Positions 1 to 12,083 of a stretch of 64,000 bases of DNA are shown piece after piece (the first letter of the stretch is position 1; every line of letters begins with the position of its first letter). The position numbers were made by a program, and so were the translations under genes. Under the pieces are notes generated by a model. It saw only the letters and a program-made list of their open reading frames with translations, was not told the origin of the DNA and did not search any database. The stretch spans positions 1,829,619 through 1,893,618 of the forward strand of contig SCFE01000028.1 in the NCBI GenBank assembly GCA_004352715.1. The letters run 5' to 3'. Origin of the DNA: Hofstenia miamia. Lineage: Eukaryota > Xenacoelomorpha > Acoela.

Positions 1-940
1 TAAACATTTTTTTCTAAGAATCCCATTTTTGTTAACTATGGATCTACTCAATCTTAAGCAGTTTAAATCCTAAAAAAATTTCTAATTTTCCATGTTCCCA
101 TATCTATATTTCACATCTAATTTAAATTTTTTGTCAGTTGCTCTAGATGTTAAATATAACTAAACACGGTGGTTCTTGAGGTGTTGTGAATCAATGACGA
201 AAATATTCAAAATCAGAACAGACATTTACAAATGATCCAAGGTTATTAAATTCAATATCTATAAATAATAATTAGCAGACATTGTCGCTCTGTACTACCA
301 TTTTTGAACAATACGACAACTCTGATTAAGAATTGGCTGTCGTTTTGTACACTTCTTGTACTAAGCGAAATTTTCATGTTCATGATCGTTCTATGCCTTT
401 GTTAGCCCTGAAACTCACTGTATGCTTAAAGTGGAGCATTGTGCTTTATTTTTTTACCTATTATAGTTTTTTTGAATTTTTTTGTGCTGCAGTGTAAAAA
501 AGTTTCAACACACATAGCTTTTAATCAGACTTGTCAATTTATACATACCTTGCCCCTAATACCTCCGCTTTTTTTGGTCCTAACATGTCAAAATTTTGTC
601 ACTGGTTAACTGTAACCTCTATTAAAACATTTTCATCATCAAAATTAAGATCTTCATTTTCAATCCCTAAAAATATCCCTTTTTTCTGAGATGGCTATAT
701 GTTTGATAATAAGGGAGGTAGAGGTCATCTAAAATTGATGCAATCCATAATAAAATAACAATTTTAGTGCTTCTGTACACTTTAATACCAAAATGGTGGT
801 ACATATTGCACAATTGAGCAAATCCCATCACCATAAAAAATTTTTTTTCAAAACGACAACTCTGATTATGCAATTTACAGAGCGACAAGTCTCCTTAAGA
901 AAATGTGTACAGAGCGACAGTTTTGATGATGATGATGATG

Positions 941-999
<59 letters not shown>

Positions 1000-1905
1000 T
1001 TATTTTAAGCTTTTTTGCATTACAAAAAAGTATATAAATACATTTATGTATACATTATTTGTGCTAAAATTAGGTATTTTTTGATGTAAGATGATTACTG
1101 TAAAAATTTTCAAAAGCTAACGTTCGATATCCATTGCAATCCTTGACATTAAATGAAGCCAAATGAACGAAAGCATTTAATGAATCAATACTAAAGGTTA
1201 AACACACAATTAAATCTTTAATAATAAAAATGCTATAAATGCATAAGCAAATATTTGTACAAAATCTATTTTAAATCTTTTCCAAGGAACTTCCTCTTAG
1301 CAAAGCACAGCCACCACTAAAATACATGAGGTCAAACAACACTAGTCTTTAAAATAACATGTTAATACCTTACTAAAGCTTCAATATTTAGAAATGAGAT
1401 ACCACTGATTTATGTGCATTAAACATCGGAAGCAATTTGAATTCAGGAGATCTTAGTTACAAAATTGAAGCGGAAATGGGAATGTCAAAGTCAAATTCAG
1501 TTACAAAATCTTGAAAGTTGGTACTACATGAGATTCGAAAAAACTTATTTTGGATGTACTCAAAGGAAAGATTCGAAAAAAAAAAGTATTAAGAAAAATA
1601 TTTTCAAGAAAACACAACAAATCACAATAATTTTAAGAAATTTAAACAAAAGTTGAAAATCGTTAAAATATAGGATTATCGTCATGATTTGAGACGTTTA
1701 TTTGAAACAGAACTAAATTTTCAAATGAAAGTCATTTGAATATCGATATTCAACATGAATACTTTCGAGGGTATTGATGAAAAAATACTGCTCACTATGA
1801 GGCGACGAATCAAATTGAGAAATGTAAGAAGGGCTTAAGTTCGAAATATCGAAAAATTAAAGAACTGATACCACAGGTAAAAATATATTGTCAATATAAA
1901 AGTTC
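1..1905. other. Region downstream of ARPC3, no gene seen
   Basis: AT-rich sequence with no coding signature I recognise. It holds a trinucleotide tract near 0.93-1.0 kb and short matching motifs at 283-328 and 853-919, described separately. The open frames here are low-complexity or short. Confidence 0.5.
925..1000. repeat. (GAT)n(AAT)n microsatellite
   Basis: A short run of GAT units passes directly into about 20 AAT units. The poly-Asp/poly-Asn open frame across it is an artefact. Similar (AAT)n tracts elsewhere in the window sit at LINE 3' ends, so this could also be a retroposon tail. Confidence 0.9.
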
Positions 1906-1938
1906 TTAGAATGAAAAAACCCAGTGTACATGCAACCA
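1906..1938 (-). CDS. ARPC3: Tentative last exon of ARPC3
   Basis: A pyrimidine-rich acceptor (CTCTTTGTTTCTCAAACCAG) is followed in phase by [10 protein letters not shown] and TAA. The tryptophan after PSK fits the conserved PSKW, but the rest does not resemble the usual tail ending near KSLSGPGQ, and it is about ten residues short. A second acceptor at about 1990 would give a different 41-residue tail without the tryptophan. Either may be wrong. Confidence 0.35.
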   Translation of the reverse strand, partial: WLHVHWVFSF

Positions 1939-4900
1939 CTGGTTTGAGAAACAAAGAGCTCCGTTTCTTCAAATGGCGGATTCTAATTTAGGAATTGTAA
2001 TTTTCGTAACGGACACAAAGTTCATTTCGCACTTTATTCTGCATAAAAATGCTCAAAGCTTATTGACATCTATGGTTTAATGACTAACTTTACTGGGAGC
2101 TGCATCGGAATCTTGATAAATTTTTTCCAAAAGTTTCTTGTTGACTTCACGGCGAATTTGCTCCAAGTAAACAGATAGTTCTTCTAAACAACAAATATAA
2201 GACAGTTCTGCAAGAAAGGAAATTTTATAAAGTAAGCTTTAAGATTTTGTAAATTCAACATATAAGTGTATATATTTTGTTAGTGAATCTGAGTAACATC
2301 TTCTTCCATTGAATGAAAGCCAAATATTTCTCAAAATATATATACTTGATTCATGTTTAATCCACAAATGATTACTTAAATTCATTTTAAAGGGTATAAT
2401 AGCAATGAAGGAGATTAAAAACAAATTGATTAAATTTATAGAGAGCATAGAAAAATTAAAACTGTTTATATTTCAACTCACTTAAATTTTTGTCTACAAC
2501 ACACACGATAAGAACAGTTGCATCCCCACAATTTAGTAAGTATTATTGGTTAAGAAATGGCCTACTATACAGCAAGACATTGTTAGACATTTTTAATTTA
2601 AACCTAAAGGAGTAGTAGACACAAACAAACCTCGATAAGTTACATCACCCTAGTTGTAGAGAGATGTCATTTTACAAGCAAAGTTAATGCATGAGATTTT
2701 CAGACATTCATAGGTTAAGCAGATGTTTATGACAGAAGTTGGCATTGAGGTTCATTAGTTGAAGAGAGGATTTTGTTTCAATCCATTCAGATTAAGTATT
2801 TTGAAAGCTCCTCAAAAGACTAAGGGGAGAGGGGAAGCTGAACCTCTAATATCTCAAAAAACACAACGAAATGTAGACCGATATGTAAGAGGTAAAAATT
2901 GGCGAAGTAACAGTCCAATCCAGCAGATTAGAGAGAATCAGCTTTTTCATATTTTACAGTACCTGTAAAAAACAATTAATTTAAAATTTACTCTTGTCAT
3001 CACGAAGTAGTCGTTGCTAGACAGCAGGAAGGAAGAGCTAAAATTGAACAAATTTTTTATAGAAATACTTAATATATATCTTTGGGAAAAGCAAAAAAAT
3101 TTACTACCTACCTCTCTATACATTAAAAAGTTTAAAGACTCAATTTCTAACGCAAAAAAACGCTTACGTGGGTAATTGGCTTTATAGAAATTGTTCAGAG
3201 GAAAACCGCTGTTGCCAGGCACAGTTGTAAGACGAATGGCAAGCGTTTCTAAACGTTTCCTAGCCTCTTCACGATTAGCCTAAAACATTATAAAGTTAAA
3301 AAATTTACATGAAATTAAAAATTAAAATTTAACAATAATAAACGCATGCAAACACTAAAATTCTATTTGAAAAATTGAACAGTAAAACTAGTAAAATTGA
3401 AAAGCATGAATAAATAGTTAGAATTTAAAAATTTGCCTCTATTTACTAGTGTCAAAATGATAATGAATACTAAAGCAAATTTTGCATGCGTTGAATATTA
3501 CTCTTAATGCATCTTATATAAGTGTCTTATGAAGTCGTTCCCTTTGGCTAAAGCTGGCAATACTAGCAAAACAACTTATACATACATTCGTTCCAAGGAG
3601 TTCCACCATGCAGGCATGTATGTACAAAGAAATGTAAAGAAGCAATCTATCAGCATCACCTTTTATTTCGTAGTGCTTGAAAAATGAATTCGCCTTGTAG
3701 TACAGGATGGCTTCATCAATTATTTGAAATGCTAAAACTAATAAATTACACACAAGACTTTAACCCCTAGAGCGCTCAATGTTTTTCTCCATTCTATCTG
3801 CACGTGCGCAAAAAAATGCTAAAAAAATGATGCATCAAACCTATTTTTTATTTTAAATGTATGCCTGCATTTGGCTCAAATAAGCGAGGGGAATGTCAGT
3901 TGATGAAATCAGGTTCCATAATGGCCATCAAGTGGACAGACAAGCGAGATGTACACATGATTTCAACAATTCATTCTGGAAATATGTTAGACTCAGGCAA
4001 AATTGATCATCAGTCAAAGCAACAACTTCAAAAACCTGATGCTGTCCTTGACTACAATAAAAACATGCGTCTAGTTGACAAATCAGATATGCAGATTGCA
4101 AGCATTCCTTGCACAAGGAAAACTGTAAAATGGTACAAGAAATTATTTCTGCATGTAATGGACATGACTCTTTTGAACTCCTGCATCTTATACAAGATTT
4201 CAGCAAAGAAGAATCTAAGTCTCAGAGAATTCAGCCTGTCAGTGTGCCGACAGATATTTGAAAAATATGGGAAACTTGCATCTCAGCGTCCAGGTCGGCA
4301 AAATGTCAGAGAAACTGCTCCTGATAGAATCCAAGCAGCAAATTACATAGCTCAGCATCATTTAGAAAACCTTCCACCTACAACTACTCGAGCTGTAGCC
4401 CAGCGAAACTGTTATGTGTGCGCACATTCAAACACCAACAAAAAAAGAAAATCGGTCTCAACATGGTGCAAGACTTGCAAAGTTCCTCTCTGTGTCTCAT
4501 GTTTTGCAGTCTATCATTCGGCCTGCAAGTTTCTAAAAAAAGAGACTTCTGATTGGCTAATAAGCTGTTTTACATTCTTTGTTTCTAAGGATATGTTTAT
4601 TTTATTTGTATGGCATTACATCATTTATATTTCATTCATGTAGCAAAGTAAAAAATTTTCTTTATTTGCATATTTTTTATCCTCCCAATCGCATGCATAT
4701 ATAACAAATGCTAACTATTTTTTTAAATAAATAATTATTTTTTTAAATAGAAAAGTTCTTAAAATTATAAAAATTACGGTAATACTTCAAGTTAATGTAA
4801 TAATAACACACAAAAGTAAGCTTTTATTAAAAAAATCCATAAAAAACATCAAGAACATCATATGACGTTTGGAGCACTTTGAGCCCACATCATCAAAAAC

Positions 4901-6096
4901 GTCATATGACGTCTGGAGCACTCTAGGGGTTAAACATTCATTTCATAAAAAACAAACAGTGCCAATAATCAAACTGTTTCCATTCACTACATTTTTTCTA
5001 ATTTAACTTTCATCAAATGCATTCAAAATAATAACATTTAATGAATTTGCATGGATTTATATCACAACTCTGCTTAATACTAAAACTAAGTACAGCCTAA
5101 AAATGTTGAGAATTATCCTTTGTTATTTCTTATAGAAGATACTTGTCACATATTAGTTTTCATTGTTAAATTGTTATAAATATTTCGGGGTGGCACTGTA
5201 TATTTCAGAGGATTGCATTTGGGAGGAATTGTTTCCGAAGTTAGTTTTAGTGATTTTTAAAGTGTTTCATTCTCACGAATACAAATTGATTGAAATGCAT
5301 TATGAAAAAAATTCGTAACAAAAATTCAAACAAACAGGATTTTGAACTCTTTTAGAATGTTCGAGTACGAATCCGAATATTTAAGGCAAGTCCGAGTAGA
5401 AATTGAACATTTGATTCAACATACTTGCTATAGTTCCACTAACTTTTCAAATTTGAATTCTTTTACGTAGTAAACTTCGAAATAATGTAATTATCGTTAA
5501 AAACAACATAAAAAGATTTTCGTCAGCTGTAGCATAATCATTTCGAAATAAATGCGGATATTTTGAGAAATGTTATAACTGGTAAATAACAATAAATCTT
5601 AAAATCAAATCTGAACAAAAATTAAAGACATCCGAATTCAAAATCGGTTGGAGGAGGCCACATTTTTTAAACTTTCTGAAAGGAAATGTTAATAAAAATA
5701 TTTGGTTATAAAAGACAAATTCGGGTTAGTTAATAAAAATTATGATTGATTGATGAAAAAGTTGAATTTATTGCTTTTGTGCAGATTTTTTACCTATTTG
5801 AGTAATTATAATTCGGCGGAGTCAGAAATGCTCAAGAATATACCCAAAATATAAACTTGCATGGACTAAAAAATTCAGCGAATAATTCAAACACAGTCAT
5901 TAACCTAGGTAAGGCAACGTAAACTTTCAAACCTGCAAAAATGAATTGAAGTTGAGATTATATAAATATAATTAATGTCTCAAACTAATAATAACGTCCT
6001 ACCGTTTGGCTCACTTGAAGTGTTAAAATGCAGCGATGGGATATCATTAAATTTAGCACAGGAATTGACAGAATCATTGAAATTCGAATGGTAAGG
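1906..6096 (-). CDS. ARPC3: ARPC3, Arp2/3 complex subunit 3 (p21-Arc), partial gene model
   Basis: The Arp2/3 complex nucleates branched actin filaments; ARPC3 is its small p21 subunit, acting in the cytoplasm. Exons on the minus strand are 6096-6003, 3731-3586, 3279-3168, 2183-2089 and tentatively 1938-1906. All have AG acceptors and GT donors, and phases agree (1/2, 0/0, 1/2, 0/0). Recognisable family blocks in order are PYHSNFND near the N-terminus, [43 protein letters not shown] and [17 protein letters not shown], then PSK. The model gives about 159 residues against roughly 178 in vertebrates; the start codon must lie on an unseen exon above 6.1 kb. The C-terminal tail after PSK is short and poorly conserved, so the last exon is the weak point. 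A piggyBac-like element sits in the intron beside exon 3731-3586. Identity comes from remembered family sequence; joins are inferred. Confidence 0.86.
2089..2183 (-). CDS. ARPC3: ARPC3 exon with the C-terminal helix
   Basis: Acceptor TTGTTGTTTAG, donor AAA|GTTAGT. It encodes [19 protein letters not shown] and [12 protein letters not shown], matching the long helix before the family's PSKWW motif. Read-through past the donor would give only VSH and a stop. Confidence 0.88.
3168..3279 (-). CDS. ARPC3: ARPC3 exon with the PGNSGFPLN block
   Basis: Acceptor ATGTTTTAG, donor CCCAC|GTAAGC. The 37 codons plus one base read [17 protein letters not shown], then [20 protein letters not shown]. The PG-x-x-GFPLN motif is a hallmark of ARPC3. 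The split codon joins the next exon as CAA. Confidence 0.9.
3586..3731 (-). CDS. ARPC3: ARPC3 exon, central conserved block
   Basis: Acceptor TTAGTTTTAG, donor AAT|GTATGT. The exon encodes [17 protein letters not shown] and then [20 protein letters not shown], the strongest ARPC3 signature in the window. It starts with two bases of a split codon and ends at a codon boundary. The reading stays open past the donor only as intron. Confidence 0.9.
3764..4929 (+). mobile_element. piggyBac-like element, internally deleted, with TTAA target duplication
   Basis: The left end reads CCCCTAGAGCGCTC and the right end, inverted, CCCCTAGAGTGCTC. Both are flanked directly by TTAA (3760-3763 and 4930-4933), the diagnostic piggyBac target. 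The unit is 1,166 bp, far shorter than an autonomous copy, and carries only the C-terminal part of a transposase. A subterminal motif CATATGACGT(T/C)TGGAGCAC occurs twice near the right end. It lies inside the ARPC3 intron with its left TTAA 28 nt above the splice acceptor's exon boundary. It is a deletion derivative that could be moved only by a transposase supplied elsewhere. Confidence 0.93.
3861..4643 (+). CDS. C-terminal fragment of piggyBac transposase (PGBD-type)
   Basis: An open frame of 260 codons from a real ATG covers the end of a DDE_Tnp_1_7 domain and the C-terminal cysteine-rich finger. Visible are [16 protein letters not shown] (23-38), [13 protein letters not shown] (64-76), which carries the last catalytic aspartate region, and a zinc motif C184-x2-C187, C203-x2-C206, C211-x2-C214 and H219. 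The family is usually near 550-600 residues, and the first two catalytic aspartates are absent, so no catalysis is expected. The ATG is probably not original; the element has lost about half of its coding part. The frame is nevertheless free of stops, which suggests either youth or reuse of a DNA-end-binding fragment. Confidence 0.88.
   Translation: MPAFGSNKRGECQLMKSGSIMAIKWTDKRDVHMISTIHSGNMLDSGKIDHQSKQQLQKPDAVLDYNKNMRLVDKSDMQIASIPCTRKTVKWYKKLFLHVMDMTLLNSCILYKISAKKNLSLREFSLSVCRQIFEKYGKLASQRPGRQNVRETAPDRIQAANYIAQHHLENLPPTTTRAVAQRNCYVCAHSNTNKKRKSVSTWCKTCKVPLCVSCFAVYHSACKFLKKETSDWLISCFTFFVSKDMFILFVWHYIIYISFM
6003..6096 (-). CDS. ARPC3: ARPC3 exon with the N-terminal YHS block
   Basis: The acceptor CTTGTTTAG precedes codons reading [18 protein letters not shown]; the family typically starts MPAYHS followed by a similar stretch. 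The exon has 31 codons plus one base and donor CG|GTAGGA. The leftover G joins the CA of the next exon to give alanine, then FQIIDEA. The initiating ATG would be supplied by an upstream exon ending at a codon boundary, which I did not find. Confidence 0.74.
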
Positions 6097-6135
6097 CTAA
6101 ACAAGAATTGTTACATTCACAAGAAAAAAAATTAC

Positions 6136-6177
<42 letters not shown>
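6136..6177. repeat. (TA)n microsatellite
   Basis: About 18 TA units. Nothing else recognisable is nearby. Confidence 0.85.
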
Positions 6178-7490
6178 GCGGTATGTACTAATTTTCATAG
6201 TACATTGCGCAAAATTTCGTTAAAAATGAAAGGAAAGCCCGAAGTTTTGGCTGGCATACATCATTTTTATAGGGCGAAATATTATAAATACATATACATA
6301 ACATTTTCTGGAAATTAATCAATGTACTTTTAACTATACATAAAACTAGATTTAATATATTCACTAAAGTATTAAACTTAATAAAAAAATTACTATTTTG
6401 AAAGTTAAATACATTCGACTTTCTGATCTTGAAACTCCCGAAACGTGTCGCTGTTTCTTCGATATAAGACTATTGATATTCTCAACAAACATTTTTGTAC
6501 ATATAAAATTGATGACACTAGGAATTTTTGATAAGGCATCTTTGTTAGTTATCAAAGAGGTTAATGATGGTTGTATTACAAATGGATATTGTTACATTTA
6601 TAGTCGAGAAATTTGATTGTCAATGAACGGCAGCTGAAAATAACTGGATTTCATTTCATTTAATTAATGCAATGCGCTGCATTGATGTTAATTAGCAATT
6701 GTGACAATGGGCTATCAGTGTTAATTAATGTTATCGCATTAAAAGTTGTGGTAAACTATTATGGGAAGTCTTTTTCTCATTCGATTACAGGCTTTTTCTT
6801 AATGATATTGGCTGAAGTGGTTTTGAGGTTAATACTTTGTAAATAATAATTTTGTGAAATTCAGCTTATGTATTTTGAGAAACTGATCTAAGAGCTGTTC
6901 ATTTGTGTAGAAAACGTAGTTGAAAAAATTCTAACAGTCAAAATGGTCAATTCGAAATAAATATTAATGTAATGAATTTAAGCAGAAAATTATAAATTTA
7001 TCCTGCAGATAATATGCATGCTATCAATTCATAATGCTTATATTTTCAAAACGTGAGAAGATTAGTTGATTTTGCGAATGCTTATGTGGAGAAAAGTTAG
7101 TTGCATAACAAACGGGAAGATCGAGTAGATATACGAGGGCAAAATAGATTGGGTTCGAATACTTTGCCTCTATATATTTCTTAGAATGCGCTATTTCAAT
7201 AGGTGTATAACTTAACATGCATGAGATTGAAATTAATGCAAAAATTGAATAGTATTTACTGTCATCATGATATTTAAGATTAAATGAACACAAACTATAA
7301 ATTTGTAACTTATTTTGACAGACAATGCACTTTTGCGCACCAAGTCATTGGGAAAACAGAAGCAACCGTCTGAACAATATTAAAAGACATAAATGGTAAA
7401 GTACAAGGAATGTTACAAAAAAGAAAGGCAAAACTATCTTTATTGTGAGTAAAAGGACTTTCACCAAAATCCAATGGTATTTGAATTAGT
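6178..7490. other. Probable upstream region of ARPC3, no exon identified
   Basis: The first ARPC3 exon should lie above 6.1 kb on the minus strand, here or further up. I found no ATG followed by a donor that I would defend. Short open frames at 6364-6616 and 7024-7293 show no family signature. Confidence 0.4.
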
Positions 7491-7496
7491 ATATAA

Positions 7497-7849
7497 TGGG
7501 TTGTCCGGAAAGTTTGTTCCGATTTTCGAAGGATAGAAAAAGGCTAATAAATACTTGCAATTACATTTTTATCAAAAAAATATGAGCCATTTTGTTGTAC
7601 AATGCGTCTCCATTTTTCCTTTAACTTGAAAATACCCTCTTCCCAAAATTGAGGTGGTTTTATGGCAAAGAATTGCTCAAGGTATCTTTTTATGTCATGT
7701 AAGGAATTGAAATTTTTAACATTAAGACTATTCTGCAAAGACCTGAATAAATGCAAATCCGAACGAGCAATATCTGGTGAATATGGAGGGTTTCGGATAA
7801 AGAAACAGCACCGTAAACTGCGCATATTTTTTAATTGTTTGTGAGTCAT
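7497..7849 (-). mobile_element. Mariner-family transposon, C-terminal fragment and 3' inverted repeat
   Basis: The minus strand encodes NPPYSPDIARSDLHLFRSLQ, the block around the third catalytic aspartate of DD34D mariner transposases, followed by KRYLEQFFAIKPPQFWEEGI and KWRRIVQQNGSYFFD, the normal C-terminus. Just beyond the stop, TGGGTTGTCCGGAAAGTTTG (7498-7517) is a typical mariner terminal repeat beginning next to a TA. The other end and the first two aspartates are missing, so this is a dead 5'-truncated copy of about 350 bp. Confidence 0.9.
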
Positions 7850-10800
7850 TCTTCCCTTTACAGAAAAAGAAAGGCATCAAGTTCCAAAAATTTTAAGGGT
7901 TAAAGAATTAACACGGGTTATCGGAACATAAACCTTCCTCCACGAAAATGTAGCTCAAACTGTGCTCTAAATTCGAGTGTAGTGAAACCCTATTTTCTGG
8001 GCTCAACCATGTTCTAAAATAAGTCGAAAAATAAAGTACCATAAATCGGCACAAACTTTCAAGACAAACTGATGTTTCTAATAAAAATGTTTCTGTCAAA
8101 ACAAAAATCAGCATATAATTATAGACAAACTGAAGTATGAATTTTTCAAATTAAATATTGAATATTTCCAGTTTTATCAAGAAACGATTGAATTTAAAAA
8201 TTTTTAATAGCAACATTCAAAATGGGAACAAAATTAACACATAGAAAATGATAATTCTGATACATTAGATACGATATAATGCTACTAGAGCACTACTAAA
8301 TTTCTAGATAAATTTTGTAATGAATGACTGTCCCTAATGCCTTAGCTAAACTTAAAGGATATTTGGGTGTATTTTATAAACTCATCAGATGGAACAAAGT
8401 CAATGGATATTCGGACAGGGTTTAATAGCATGAATGCATGGAAGTTTTCTCTCCTAGAAATTTGATTCTTCACTAATTGTGAACTGAATTAGTAGTCGCG
8501 TTCTTTTCATGACCGTGTTAATAATAGCAACCAGCTGTGGAGAAAACAAAATGAATCTGATTGGTAGCATAAAAGTGAGATAGCAGCAACGCATTTATAA
8601 TTTGTTGGTATCAAAATTGCTGAGATTTCCACAAATACATTGACCGATAAAATCTTATTGCTGACAGTTGTGAGGATAATAAATTGCACAGAATATGTAA
8701 TTACCACATGAGGTAGAAAAGTTCCCCATGTGTTGAGGTTTATAATACACACAAACTCCCCTACCATTTTTGTTAGAAAAGTATTCAACTCAAGGTTAAT
8801 GTCTGATGCGACAACAAACTTGTCTCCTATACCAGATTTCAATTAGGTTTCAATAATAAGATGGATGAAAAAATAAAGCGGTGCTGCTCTTTTTTCATCG
8901 ACCTGGCATTAAGAAGCATATTATGTTGGTTAAATAGTCATTTAGTAACTTGGTTGGAAATTGGACACTTCTAATTGAAAATTTCGAATTCTAATATTAT
9001 TTCTTTCAAGATTTGATCAATTCCCATCATTGCTTCATCATCAACTGCTCAGAAGAAAAATTGCATACCAATAGAGGGTCTAAAAAGTGTGAATGATTTT
9101 AGTTTGGCCTCATTACCCATAGTGGTTAGCCTTTCAACACGAAGGCTTGTATATTCCTTTTCTGAGGATCAAAGAGTCGAATATCAATAATTGAGCAAAT
9201 CTACTTGTGTATGGTTCAAGAGATCTTCCACTTAGTTCCCTACAGCCGTCATTTACACTGAGTCACTACTTTCATACGCAATGCAAATTCCTTAACTGCT
9301 CGGAAAAAAACTCTGCATTCTCAGAACAATTGGAAATTCCCAATTTCAATACATCTTCAACAATGTTATGAATAGAATCAATTTCTAATGCCATATTCTG
9401 TAGGTTCTTTACATAGTTTCCGAAGATTATCCAATTTCAAGTGATTAATCAATTTCAATATTTCTTCGCCAACTAGTACTAAAGTTCACTGACCGTTGGA
9501 GATTCAATTCATTGGCGGCTAGATTTGGATAATGGAACATTCAGTAATTTCTTTAAAATAATTAAACTTTACAATTAATAGGTAAGTAACATTTGCAACA
9601 ATAAATGTATTTTGAATCTAATAGGCTCCTTCATCAGTAAAACATTGTATTAATAAAGAAAGGTTACTAGCCTATAAATGTATTCCATATAGTGGAAAAT
9701 TAAGTATCTGAAAATTCTAAAGATATTTTCTAATACATGAATTCATTTTAGCTGCTGCTTATGGTCTCAAGTAACAAATCTCGTATCTCGATTTTCTGAC
9801 TTTCATTTAGACCTTCTTTCTCCAAACGAGCAGTCAAATATGATTATTTTTCATCCAGTTCTTTCTTGATGATGGATACATAATCTGTGACAAAGCGATA
9901 TTGTCAAACATATTCTATACAATCTATTACCAGTGCCAAAAAGAGCAAAACGAGAGAAATTTTGAATCGAAAGCAATAAAATAAATATCATTTAGTACAA
10001 AACCAGACGCATCTGTATTTACATAGTTGTCCTCTAGGAGATATATTTATATAAGATTTCCATTTTTTGCCAATCAATGTGCTAATGGAGTTGTCAAGTG
10101 CATTCATGATAGCGTAGTTGACGATAATATCAGATCTGAACATCTGCGTTGGTGTGCTTCCGATTCTCCAGAGCATATATTTATTGATGAAATGATGATT
10201 TCCTGCAAAGGGGAACTTCATTAGCTATTCTTCATCAAAGCAGATCACACCCGTATGGTTTGAAGCTTTTCTGCATATCTGATACCAATGGAGTTATGAA
10301 TGACCTTATATCTTACATTGTCGGAAAAATGTTTCCTAAGAAACGTAGAGAAAAATCTTAAAAAGAAGCAGTTTTGGTTGCCTTACTAGTGCGGAATTGC
10401 TGAAAATTTAACACCAGAAAGTTAGTTTACACATACGCTTCAAAAAATCAATTTCTTAAAGTATTTCATGTCAAACTACTTGTAGAAAGTATTGCCGTGA
10501 GTCCTTATGAATCCGTAATACTTGTACGCCAAAAAAACATGGGGATTAGCGATTGATTGGAGAGCAAAATTGTCCCCATTATTACGGCAGCAGAAAGAGA
10601 AAAGAAAATTAAAAAGGTGTAAGCGATATGCGAAAAGGCGTAGTCAAAATAAAGCATTTCCCCAATCATTCACAAAACATTTTTACAATAAAAGCATGAG
10701 GGGGAATCGAATTCTATCACTAAATCTATATTAGAATAGTCATAATAAAAATGGACTGTTAAAATATATTTATAAATAATTTAAATAATTGTTTTAAAAA

Positions 10801-12083
10801 GCGAATAAAGAATTATAATTTGAATACGCATCTGATAATGTTAGAAAAAATTACACAAAGATATGAGCAAAAGAAAATTGAACTAATCACGCCCAGAGTC
10901 CATTAAGCCACATATATCAGTTAGAATTAATGAGAGAAATCCATACTATTTTACTACACATTATCATTATAAAAGTTATAGAAAATTGATGACATTACTG
11001 TACTACAAATATATTAAAACAAAAAACAAATTTAGTATAATAATAAATTACATGTTGACTAGGGTCAAAAGCTAATGAAATTGTTGTTAAATGCTGGATA
11101 TGATATGTATCATATCAAAACTGATATACACGGTGTTACAAAGAGTTGGTTAAATTACGAGATTGATGAAGATTTCCTCTCGATTAGTGACTCAATTCAG
11201 ACAAAGCTGCAAGGGATGTATGCATAGTTATCTCGGACAAGATACAAATTGATCAGTATTAATTGCCGATAGAAAACTCTTCGAAATTCTATTTGTTAAA
11301 ACTTAAGTTCTACTTCTTAAGATCAGTATAATACTCGTCAATGATAATTTATAAAAACTACATAATTCGTTTTAAGTAGTTTTAAGTTCTAGTGTGAGAT
11401 TGTGTGGAGATACCCGTTTGACTAAACTCTGAGAAATCGAAGGAAATGGTAATTTTATCAAGAAAATCTCTAGAATATTTTAAGATTAAATCATGAATAA
11501 TATCTCAGTATTATATGAATTTACAATGTTATTATTTACATTCAAACACCACGAAAAGATGGAAATCAATTAGAATATTTATACAATTGTATATTAATAT
11601 CCGTTAATTTTTGCTGCTTAATGTCAGTGATATAGTGTATGTATGTACAACTGATAATATAGAAAATCATTGTCACATTTCTATTTTATATAAGATATAT
11701 TATATGCATAAATGAAACACATTTGACTATATAAAACAATAAATATTGGGTGAAATTGCATCCAATTATAACCAAAGATCCGCTAATTCTACAATAAATT
11801 TTTGTATTTATGCATTTTGATTAGTAATATTATATAGGCTTGGGTCTCGTTAGTCCTTGTTAAAACCTATGTTAATAGTTGTTTTAGTATTAAGGAAAGT
11901 CTTGAAAGAGGAATATTTCTGAAAATATCAATGAATAAAGCACAGGTATTCTGATAGCCTTCCATAGTATTAAATTTACATTAGAGAGTCAGTAACAAAT
12001 TCGAAAACACTTGGGTTAGCAGTATTTAGTGAACAAAAGATAACTAGAATTAAGCTAGAATTACAATACTACTACTACAAAAC
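7850..12083. other. Long non-coding stretch, no recognised gene
   Basis: AT-rich sequence with only short open frames on both strands (for example 8507-8842 minus, 9988-10224 both strands, 10522-10734 plus). None carries a motif I recognise and none has good flanking splice sites. A decayed transposon cannot be excluded. Confidence 0.5.

Noticed and set aside
793-1008. Open frame with poly-Asp and poly-Asn tail
   Set aside because: It is translation of a (GAT)n(AAT)n microsatellite with no coding-like upstream part.
8507-8842. Minus-strand frame with a VASDIN stretch, possible LINE endonuclease
   Set aside because: No second endonuclease block in the right order could be found.
9988-10224. 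Overlapping open frames on both strands
   Set aside because: No family motif, no supporting splice sites and mutual overlap; treated as chance.
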